This document shows positions 47,718 through 56,783 of a stretch of 64,000 nucleotides of DNA, piece by piece. A program made the translations under genes and the position numbers. The number at the start of each line of letters is the position of its first letter. Positions within the stretch are counted from its first letter, which is position 1. The stretch covers positions 1,242,926-1,306,925 of the forward strand of contig BCIH01000004.1 in NCBI GenBank assembly GCA_002897115.2, written 5' to 3'. This stretch comes from Prototheca cutis (Eukaryota > Chlorophyta > Trebouxiophyceae > Chlorellales > Chlorellaceae). Below the pieces are notes generated by a model. The model saw nothing but the letters and a program-made list of their open reading frames with translations, was not told the origin of the DNA and did not search any database.

Positions 47718-48155
47718 TCAGGTGGAGCGCCCAGGAGGCAGGGGACATGCAAGGGGACCGAGCTTGGTTTTGCGATCAAAAGGCGGCGGTCTATTGCCGG
47801 TCAGGCCCAGTCTCTTCCCCAGGTGGCGGATGTTGCGCGCGGCGTTGACGTCGCGGTTCCACACCACACCACAGCTCTGGCATTTGAGGATGGCGTACTT
47901 GTTCCGGGCGGTGCTGCTGGGCAGGCCACTGTCAACCGCGGGGCATCACGTCCACCGGCCTCGCCCCGGCCTGGAGCACCTGTTGCACTTGATGCCGGCG
48001 TACCCCCTGGGTGGGTGTCTTCTCTTCCGACCCGCGCCGCATCACGAAGGCGTGCCCCTTGCACGTGCTTGACAACCTCAATGCCACCCCTGCGGTGTGC
48101 ACGTCCCAGGACAGCCGCTGGTGCAGCCCTCCCTTCGAGGTCTTCCTCATGCGGC
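47718..48155 (-). pseudogene. TnpB/Fanzor-like nuclease C-terminus, copy B
   Basis: Read on the minus strand, 48002 onward gives YAGIKCNRCSRPGRGRW, a TGA at 47948-47946, then NKYAILKCQSCGVVWNRDVN and AARNIRHLGKRLGLTG. It ends at TGA 47720-47718. Two CxxC pairs plus WNRDVNAARNI are the zinc ribbon and RuvC-III of TnpB/Fanzor RNA-guided nucleases. The upstream frame (KGHAFVMRRGSEEKTPTQ) meets this one only through a one-base shift. I could not find RuvC-I or a convincing RuvC-II. The same TGA stands in copy A, so both copies descend from an already altered parent, or an intron or recoding event is involved. Probably inactive. Confidence 0.72.
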
Positions 48156-48404
48156 AGCAGTGCGTCGTGCAGGGTGGCCCAGTGCCGACCGGGGGGCTGT
48201 CCCCGGCCCTGCACCAGCCGGCGCATCGACCAGACTGATACAGTGGCTACATTGTCCATTCCCGTGGTCCGCTTCAATGCAGGATGAGCAGAAGGCATTT
48301 TTTGACTGTGGACATCAGCCAGCACCAGCCACCACAGCTCCTCAGCCTGACGATGAAGCCCAGCACGTGGAGGACTGGCCCGATCTGAGCCAGGAGGTGG
48401 ATAA

Positions 48405-48905
48405 TTGCCGGCCCAATCCCCGCCATGTTGGGCAGGATTCATCATGAGATATCCATGCTACCAGATCCCAGCAGACTGCAGTGGACAGCCAGCTGGTCTC
48501 GCTGACCCCGAGTGGGGCACCCCAGAGTGGGGACGATGCTGGCCCTTCAACCCCGGCCCCTCGCCACCCCTGAAAGACTTTGTCTTCAACGGCATGGTGC
48601 AGTGCCACATGCTGAAGGACCCACACGCACCAAAGGATGACCATATTCGATTCACTCGCAAAGCACTGAGCACCCGCTCCCCGGAACCCGTCGACAAGTG
48701 GGCGGCAGAGCTGGAAGAAGAAGGGCTCTGGGCTGAAATGCTTCCCAACTCAGGCTCTGGATCCAAGAAGCGGAAGATCGGGTGGCGGGAACGCAGCCGC
48801 CAGAAGTACAGGCGGAGGAGCGCAGCCAGACCAGATGCAGCTGCAGAAGCCCAGAAAACGATGGCCATGACATTGCCCGTTGCTGAACTTAAATCCGATC
48901 CCTAG
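48405..48905 (+). CDS. Second ORF of the repeat, copy B, unknown function
   Basis: An open frame of up to 166 codons, divergent from the TnpB/Fanzor remnant. It contains FVFNGMVQCHMLKDPHAPKD, IRFTRKALSTRSPEPVDKWA, AELEEEGLWAEML, then a basic segment GSGSKKRKIGWRERSRQKYR that looks like a nuclear localisation or nucleic-acid-binding patch. It ends at TAG 48903-48905. The composition is protein-like. However, the opposite strand is also open here (48868-48458), so the coding strand is not proven. No family recognised. Copy A carries a frame-disrupted version. Such a divergent partner could be an element accessory gene; this is inference. Confidence 0.4.
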   Translation: MPAQSPPCWAGFIMRYPCYQIPADCSGQPAGLADPEWGTPEWGRCWPFNPGPSPPLKDFVFNGMVQCHMLKDPHAPKDDHIRFTRKALSTRSPEPVDKWAAELEEEGLWAEMLPNSGSGSKKRKIGWRERSRQKYRRRSAARPDAAAEAQKTMAMTLPVAELKSDP

Positions 48906-49395
48906 ATTGACCTGTTTTTGTCTGCACAGTACTCCCCTTGATTCGACAAAACAATGGGCAATTGAATGATGGTATGGAGGTGCAAGACGAGATTTTCTTC
49001 TGAAATCAATCCAAACAGCACCTGCTCTGGGGCCCAAACAATGTGTGACCCTCCCTAAGGCCTTGCCGACCTCAAGGAGCTTGCTGGCGGCGCGTTTGAA
49101 GAGTGCCAAGGGCCGCCGAGCGAGAAACCGACATAATCGCGGAGACATAACTCCCATTTGCATTGTAAACCCCCGCAATCGTTCCATTATCTTGATTTCT
49201 GGGGTAACAGGCGTTGCAGGGGGCCTGCACGCGCGGTTTGGTGGCCCCGTCCTCCACAGCTGCGCAGCCCCCGAACGTCGAAGGGTGATTGCCCACGAGC
49301 GCGCTCCTTTCTGGCCCCACCCTGTTCTCAGACCGGATTTTTGGTGCGAAATAAATAATTTTCGCGCGGTCATACAGGGAGGTGCTGCACGGGTG

Positions 49396-50439
49396 CTGTC
49401 CGGAAGGGCCTGGAGGGGGTTGTCGGATATTGGAGCATCACTCAAATTGCGAGCCGAGGCAGCCCGGAGGGCGTCCAAAATTGTCGACAGCCAGCCTTGT
49501 CCAGGTGCCCCTTAAAGCACGCCCGCCATTCATGCACGGCGACGGAGTTGTTAGCCCTTGCTCAGCTGTAGGAGGCTGGGGGCAGGACGGAGATGGGGGT
49601 CTTGCAGCCCAGCAACACCCTTGCCTCCCTCAAGGACTCGTACGCCACGGTGAAAGATGACCAAGCGTACAAACGCAAGTCCCTCCAGGCAAGCCAGTTG
49701 GTCATTCGTTTTATTGAAATGATTATGGCTGTTGTTTGGGAGGTGTACGGAACATGGCGATGTGTTCCCGACTCGCCGCGCACTTCGCACGACCCGTGGT
49801 AACCTGGCCCACACACAACTGGCCCCTGCAGCAACGAGTGGCCGCTGCCCTGCCCAAGCGCGCCAAAACGCAGCATCCACGACCCACGTGCAATCCGGAA
49901 GCCATAGAAGACTTGCTAGAAAGTCGGATAGGCCGTACTACCACCTTGGCAGGGGTGCCAACCACTGGCAGGTGGGCGGCAGGGACATTTGGAACAGCAG
50001 GGCGCCTGGCTTTCAGAAATACGGTCATTCATGTGGTCGTTAAAAAGGGGGAGAAGCCAAGACAATGTAAACCAACTCTTGTTATTTCCGCAGCAAGGGA
50101 CCCACGGACTTTGCGGGTCTCATCCCTTCTGTGTCAGGAGCCCCAATCAGGCCCGATGAGCGGTGGGTACTGATTGGAGGGATAGCAGGGGGTTCTGACT
50201 GCTTCAACGTGAGGGTGTCATGCCAACATTTTTAAGGCAAAGCTGTCACCAGCAGACAGGCCACAAGGGCTCTCACCATCGCAATTGAACCCCGCTCCAT
50301 TATGCAGACAAGATTCTGGCACAGCTGTTCTCAGGACGTTTGACCAGGTGGTAGCTCAGAATCGGCCGCAGAGTCAGATCCTGGTGCGTTTTTTTTTGGG
50401 GGGGGGGGGGGGGTATGATCGGACGATGTTCGGTCAGGA
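49396..50439. other. Region without a supported gene, about 1.0 kb
   Basis: It lies between repeat copy B and DONSON. A plus-strand frame at 49754-50173 (MAMCSRLAAHFARPVVTWPT, then PEAIEDLLESRIGRTTTLAG) starts like a mitochondrial presequence. Frames on the opposite strand look equally plausible, so no gene is called. A T run then a G run of about 18 lies at 50388-50413. Confidence 0.35.
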
Positions 50440-51327
50440 ATGAGGGGGGTTATTCAAGGCGACTGTGCTGGGGCTGTCAGAAGCATCCAGGGTGCCTTGG
50501 ATAAACAGGGGCCCCCAATGGCCCTTTCACTCCATGTGCAGAGCCTGCCGGTTGCGGGCGGATGGCTGCCTCCGGTTCTGTCTGCTGGCGCGGCCCCAGC
50601 GACGGCTTTGCGGCCGGCCGAGGGCCCCAGGACCGTGGATGATGGGTGCTTGCCCGTGGCGAGTGCACCGCCTATGGACTGGTCCCTCAAGTCTGCCGTG
50701 CAGTTCACCTCTCCAGAGCCCTTTGTGATCGTGGACAGGGCAGCCTCCGCACTTCCCCAAGAGGGTGAGTGAAGGTTGTGGGTTGGAATCTATTAGGGGG
50801 ATGGGGTGCCGGCACACACGAAAGTCCAGTCAGTGTTCCAGCAACCATTGTTCCTTGCCACCCCACCACGCACACATGCACACACACAGGCTTGCGGGCT
50901 CAGCGCTGTGTGCTTGCTGGCGCCGATCCGATGGGGCTGTGCCCCGAAGCACGATACCATGCCGCACTGCTGAGCTGGCAGTATCCCGTGGATCCCCGAC
51001 CGCCGGCCCGGGGCGGCCATGCTGATGGAGCAGCCCGGCGTGCCGCGTGGCAGACTGCACTGTGCTCGTTGTTTGATGCATTGCGATGTGGCGCATGCCA
51101 CAGTTTCTATGTTGTCCCGCCAGCGGGGGCAAAGCGCGGTGGGACCACGGCGCTGTTCAAGGCCGGCGGGGCAGGGGACCCACTAGCTCTGCTCACTCGG
51201 TCAACGGCGGGCCTCAGGAGTTTGTTGACCGATGCGTATGGCCTGGAATTTGAGCGCCCGTTGGCACCGTTGTCGACAGCAGGTGCTGGCGACCGGTCTG
51301 TCCTTCCTGATGCTGGCCCCAAGGTTT

Positions 51328-51373
<46 letters not shown>

Positions 51374-51473
51374 GTGACAAACAAGGTCATGCGGAAAAGG
51401 GTGCCAGTGAGAGGCAGGAGGGTATTCCGTGCACCCATTCTGTCGTGATTTCACGGATGCACGTTTCCTCATG

Positions 51474-51566
<93 letters not shown>

Positions 51567-52447
51567 CTCGTAAGTGACTTGCATACCGTCAAATGTACTC
51601 CAAATAACAGGCCGGCGTCCCCGACTCCAAGTCGCTGCTGAGTTTCCGGGGCTGGGAGCAAGTGCATGGACTGTTTGATTTCCTGCTCAACGAGGCATTC
51701 CGGGCGTTCGGGGACGAAGCCGATGTGCCCTTGTTGCTGGGCCCCGTTCCCTTTGTCCATGGCGCCCTCGTGCCTGCTCGACCAAAGGCAAGGAGCGAGG
51801 GTTTTGGGTGTCGTCAGTTGTTGGGGGGATGTGGGAAGGGGAGGTCCCGTGCTCGTCGGGGGGAGGGTGTTCACTTGGAGAATCCCACCGGTTAATGTTT
51901 GCACAGCGGCATCGACCAGAAAGAGCAGGTCTGGAACATGGAATCACAAGCCCACAGACAAATTCCGTGACATTTGTATGCACTCTCCAATCCCCGCTAA
52001 ACCAACAGTGAACTACAACACCCCTCCCCCCCAAACTAATACAAATCACAGGCTCTGTCAAGCGTGGAGAGTCGGCAAGCGGGCGGCGTGGGGCAGCCTC
52101 CGCAACGGCTGCACCGCCTTGAGCTCCGTGGTTTGACCCCGGCCTGGGTCTTTGACCGGCTGGTGCGAGTGCTTGGAGAGCAACAGCCACTGCGGGTGAC
52201 CTGCGACACCGAGCCCCTGAGCTTCACGCTCAACTGGATGCCAGAGGAAGAAGGGGAGACGGCGCCGGGAGGCAGCAGTGACCGGACGACCCCCTCAACA
52301 ACGGGGGCCTGGAACCAGGAGGAACAGGTGCGATGGGACGGCAAGGGCCCCAGGCTCTCCACCGCCGTGGTCAAGTTCTTAGAGGTGGATTCGCAAGGCC
52401 GGTTTGTCGCCACGGTGAGCTCCCGTCTGCCACCAGACAGCCTGTGA
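50440..52447 (+). CDS. DONSON homologue, replisome/CMG assembly factor
   Basis: DONSON helps assemble the CMG helicase and protects replication forks in the nucleus. Exons 50440-50764, 50890-51323, 51611-51787 and 52052-52447 join in frame to 443 residues. Matches to the animal and plant family run in order: MDWSLKSAVQFTSPEPF, then YHAALLSWQYP, then WQTALCSLFDALRCGACHSF and VVPPAGAKRGGTTALFKAGG, then STAGLRSLLTDAYGLEFERP, then SLLSFRGWEQVHGLFDFLLN, then PLLLGPVPFVHGALVPARPK followed by ALSSVES, then RLELRGLTPAWVFDRLV. The third intron starts with GC, not GT (AAG|GCAAGG). The second intron holds a G run and a long (GT)n. ATG 50440 is the first; 50518 (MALSLHVQSLP) is an alternative. It is shorter than the human protein, mainly in the acidic insert. 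Confidence 0.87.
51343..51372 (+). repeat. Poly-G run, 30 bases
   Basis: It follows GTTTGTGTGTGTGTGTG directly after the exon 2 donor of DONSON. Confidence 0.95.
51475..51565 (+). repeat. (GT)n microsatellite, about 45 units
   Basis: A perfect dinucleotide run inside the second intron of DONSON. Confidence 0.95.
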
Positions 52448-52972
52448 ATGGTGCCTATCCCAGGTCATAGAGATACAGATATTGACATAGAGGGCAGTGC
52501 ACGCATGCATGGGCTGGGCTGTTGGGGTTCCTGTCGGGGCTGCCATGCAGAGACCTTGCAGAATCGTGGTCATAGCACCCCGTTGCAGGCAGGAGGTACT
52601 TCAGAAATGGGCCATTGTAGAACGTGCCCGGGTCCCCCACTACCCTTTATGGCCGGCTGGCCATGGCTGCCGGAGCATACTACACCCCCATCTTCCTCTT
52701 TCTCACACTGCGGTGGGGTCTGAATCGTTACAAAATCGTAGTGGTGCCCAAGTGTGACTGTGGGAGTCTTGGCCTGGGCATCGGCCGTCGAAGAGTCAGT
52801 GGCGGGCGGTTGATCTGCCACCCAGGCTTTCCCCCCATTGCCTAGTGCACAAACAGGGGCATGGCCGGTTGGGATTCTCCATGCGTGCGCCCCCTGGAGA
52901 GACTCACACAGGCGCAAGGGAGGCACGACCCGGCCCCCCAACCGGCCATCTCCATCCAGGCATGTCCTCAAA
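52448..52972. other. Intergenic between convergent genes, about 0.5 kb
   Basis: It separates the 3' ends of DONSON (+) and TIM44 (-). No coding frame supported. Confidence 0.45.
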
Positions 52973-54622
52973 TCAGATGAGGTGGTGCATGCCGCGGATG
53001 AGCATCTCGCGCAGCTGCCAGCGTGGCGGGTGGACGCGGCCATCGGTGCCCACGTACCCCGTGGCCTCCTGGGCCAGCGCCCAGTAGTAGTAGACACGGT
53101 GGACGTCGTCGGGCGCGCCGTCGACGACGTTGCCGTGCGCGTCACGGGCGCAGTTGATCTGCTGGCAGGTGAACTGCACAATGACGCAGGGTGTGCCGTC
53201 CTCGGTGAGCTTGAGATCGACGAGCTCCGGGTCGGAGGTGTCGAGCAGCGTGGCGTCCGGGATCTGGCCCGCGGCGGCGGTGGCGGCCATGATGCCCAGC
53301 AGGCGCTCCGTCATCTCGGGGGAGCAGTGGTCCTTGATGACGTCCTCCCGACCCTCCAGGTACGCCTTGATGATCACAGGGATGTCGCCCTTGACTCGGA
53401 GCAAGAAATCAACGACGTCAAACGCGGGGTCACGGGCCCGAATTTCCCGCAGCGCGGCCGCGCCCTCACTCTCACGAGACCACGAGTCCGCCGCGTCCTG
53501 GATGCGGTGCACCAGCGGCGAGTCCGACGTCTCCCACCGCTCACGCAGCGACCCCGCGACGTCACGGCCACGGGACACCACGTGCTCGTCCAAATGGTTC
53601 GAGAGCCGCGCAAACAGGGGGTGCGATCCCACCTGCACGTATTCGCGTGTTTTGGAGTGGGGAGGGGTTGGCGAGGAGGCTGGCATGTTGTAAAAAGGGA
53701 CGCTAGGTCGCGGACCAGCTTCACGGCTACAGGCATGAGCTCACGCTCCCCTCTCATCACACCAAGCGCGCTGATGCCGTTGCAAAACACGCAGCAACAA
53801 AAACAAATCGAAAACCCAGTACCTTGTCGCGCAGTTCGCGCCACTGCTTTTGCCAGGCGGCTTCCTCCACCTTGTGGTGGGCAAGGGCGGTCGTGTCTGC
53901 CGTCTTGATCTCGCCTCCCTTTGGCGCGCCACGCAGCGCTGAGCTGGCGGGCGTCTCGGAAGACAGGGCCATCCGCATTTCCTGAAGCGCAGCGCTTGCC
54001 ACACCCCTCACACGGTCCGCCACACCCCGGCGGGACCTAAAGGAGGCCGACTCCTGCTGCTGCTCGGTGCCAGAGGTCCCCTCCTCGCTGGGACCCGATG
54101 CCTGCTGCTGTTGCTGCTGCTGCTGCGTCTTGTCGTCTTGCGTGCCGTCCTCGGACTTGGGACCAGTCCGACTGCCGAAAAGCTCGCGCATGGTGTCCGA
54201 CGCCAGCTGTTGCGCCGCCGCGGCCTTCTCCGAGATGGCCGCCTTGGCCTATGAATGGGGTGTGCCAGCGCAGGCATTGCGTGGAAAGAGAAACATTGCT
54301 CCGTTCAGGCCGGGCATCCCATTCCACGCGGGACGATGGCCCCCGTGCAGGACGGTCAGGTCACGCCCCATGCATGCACGTCCCATCACATCATGCATGT
54401 CCCCCAGGGAGCTCGAAGCCTCCTCGCGATTCGCACCTGATCGGCAGCCTTGCGGGCCATTTCCGTGGCTTCATCAGTCTGTTTGGATCCCGTGGAGAAT
54501 CTCCGTTGGGCCCGCACCACCTGCAATGCGACGGCGAGCGGCAAGAGTGCCCAGACGGGAGTCGGGCACCGGCGCAGGGACGCACCCAAGCCAGGGAACG
54601 GGCCCTCTCCTGCATGCGCCAT
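52973..54622 (-). CDS. TIM44, mitochondrial import motor subunit
   Basis: TIM44 tethers mtHsp70 to the TIM23 channel on the matrix side of the inner membrane. Exon 1 from ATG 54622 to about 54437 gives a presequence-like N-terminus, then VVRAQRRFSTGSKQTDEATE and MARKAADQ. Exon 2, about 54249-53822, gives AAISEKAAAAQQLASDTM, RELFGSRTG, a run of eight Gln and WQKQWRELRDKV. Exon 3, about 53700-52973, is the Tim44 domain: HPLFARLSNHLDEHVV, DVVDFLLRVKGDIPVIIKAY, YLEGREDVIKDHCSPEMTER, then VIVQFTCQQINCARDAHGNV and RVYYYWALAQE, ending MLIRGMHHLI. Domain order and size fit plant TIM44. It is head to head with methylmalonyl-CoA mutase, also mitochondrial. Confidence 0.92.
54095..54124 (-). repeat. Poly-glutamine codon run in TIM44
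   Basis: A GCT/GTT-type triplet run on the plus strand (CTGCTGCTGTTGCTGCTGC) encodes eight consecutive Gln on the minus strand, in the linker between the presequence and the import domain. Confidence 0.85.
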
Positions 54623-55064
54623 GCTAGCATCGGTGGATATGTCAAATTACACCCCAAATCGTACCCGAGACAGCGCTGCAATGGTCGTCATGGTGTGACA
54701 ATGCCAATCGCGAGCCTAAAGCCTGGGCCGAACCCCGGGTATGGTGCAGCAATCAGCACCTCCTGCCGTCGCCCTCTCACAAAAAAAGAAGTGAACAAGC
54801 AAGCTATCGACGGCGAGAGTTCGGAAGAATGTTTTCACTCCACGTGATGGTCTCGTTTCAGCTGATGAGCGGAAATGTAGTCAGCTCACCTGGGGGCGCG
54901 AAGGACGGGGCATGCTGCCCACGCCCGGAAAACTGTGCAGCCTCGTGACGTGGACGACCTCATCCGGTCGAATCTGGGCCCGCGGGGGAGCGTTCTGCAG
55001 CGCTTGACATCCCAGGTTTCTGCAGGGACCGCCTCCCATTTTCTAGAGGTTGTCGCAGTGGAGG
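54623..55064. promoter_or_regulatory. Divergent intergenic region, TIM44 (-) and methylmalonyl-CoA mutase (+)
   Basis: 442 bases between two opposite start codons. Both products are mitochondrial, so a shared promoter is plausible. No specific element identified. Confidence 0.45.
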
Positions 55065-56747
55065 ATGTCGAGTCTGCGATCTCTTCTGGGCAGGAGAGCC
55101 CTGTTCAGGCCCCATGTCCGGTGGGTGTCGAGCGCTGCCGACGAGAGGCTGAAGGCCTGGGAAAGTCGCGCTCGGAAGGAGGCCAAGGGCAAGGATCCTT
55201 ATGAAGCCTTCGGATCCGTAAACCAGGATGTGAGTGCCATGGGAATGTATTGGAATTGCTGGGCTGGGACCTTGCTATGCAGCGAGCGTGGACCTGCTCG
55301 ACACGTCGCCCTCCATTGCGAGCGGTCCATGCTGTTTTCATGGCCATCCCCTTCCCTGACCGCAGTCGATCCCCCTCAAACCCGTGTACATCGCGTCGGA
55401 TGTGGAACCCAAAGAGGAGGTTGAGGTGCGAGGCCCTGATCTTGTCATCCTTCCCTGCCACAGTTGTCACTTTTTCGAGTGCGTCGCTGCCCTCTGATCG
55501 CGGCCGCTCGCCACAGCCGGCCGGGCAAGCAGCGCACGCTCCCTCCCCTCCACCGCCTATTCCCGCAGTATCCCGGTGTGTACCCCTACACCCGTGGACC
55601 TTATGCCAGCATGTACACCGGTCGGCCCTGGACCATCCGGCAGTATGCCGGATTTAGCACCGCCGAGGAGTCCAACGCGTTTTACAAGGTAGACAGGTTT
55701 TGGGGTGCATGGGGGTTGCAGTGAGGGACAGGTGTCGCGATCACAATGACAGCAACACACGGTCTGGAGGTAGGAATCAGCAACTCGCCGCCCCACGCTC
55801 CACATCGCTGTAGCGAAATCTGGCAGCCGGGCAACAGGGCGTGAGCGTGGCATTTGACCTTGCCACGCACCGGGGGTATGATTCGGACCACCCACGGGTG
55901 TCTGGCGACGTCGGCATGGCGGGGGTCGCCATTGACAGCGTGGAGGACATGAAGATTCTGTTTGACGGCATCCCCCTGGATCGCATGTCGGTGTCCATGA
56001 CCATGAACGGCGCCATCCTGCCGATCATGGCCATGTTCATCGTCGCCGCCGAAGAGCAAGGCGTGGCCCCGGCCAAGCTCACCGGTACCATCCAGAACGA
56101 CATCCTCAAGGTGCTGCACCGGGGGGGATTTTCTCCCGTGTGGGTGTCGATTCAATGCCTCCCGGTATAGTTACCGCCAGCCAACAGGCCCATAAACCGT
56201 CCAACACTGCAGGAGTTTATGGTTCGCAATACGTACATCTACCCACCGCGGCAGTCGATGCGTCTGATCGGCGATATTTTCGCCTACTGCAACAAGACCG
56301 TCCCAAAATTCCACCCCATTTCCATCTCGGGGTACCACATGCAGGCGCGTTTTAGTTTTGGGGTTGGGCGATCTGATGGGTGGAGTGGACCAAATAGTAA
56401 GAACAGTTTGACACCAACATACTCTCCACAACAACATCTGCAGGAAGCCGGTGCGACGCCCACACTCGAGCTGGCGTACACACTGGCGGACGGCCTCGAG
56501 TACCTGCGCTGTGCACGGGAAGCGGGGCTGAGCGTGGATGAAGTGGCGCCGCGCCTGTCTTTCTTCTTCGCGATTGGCATGAACTTTTTCAGCGAGGTGT
56601 GTGTGTTTTTGTGTGTTGGGATTGGGGGTCATAAATTGGTGACTGTCGGGTGAGAAAGAACTTTTCTGGAGGCACGTGCAACAGGGAAGTGCATGGTGCT
56701 GCCTGCATGGGCAAACCCAGCTGTTCCGTCCAGTGACCAACCCTCCG

Positions 56748-56783
<36 letters not shown>

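Larger units (their letters stand above)
47611..49395 (-). mobile_element. Dispersed repeat copy B with TnpB/Fanzor-like remnant
   Basis: This is the inverted counterpart of the repeat at about 19001-20820. It is the better preserved copy: the RuvC-III motif is intact and the divergent second frame is open. Similarity fades near 47611 (after the AACAGTACCATTGAACGCG end) and near 49395. No obvious terminal inverted repeats or target duplication were found by eye. Confidence 0.8.

Noticed and set aside
49551..50173. Overlapping frames on both strands, one with a presequence-like start
   Set aside because: Plus and minus frames are about equally plausible and none shows a motif, so no gene was called.
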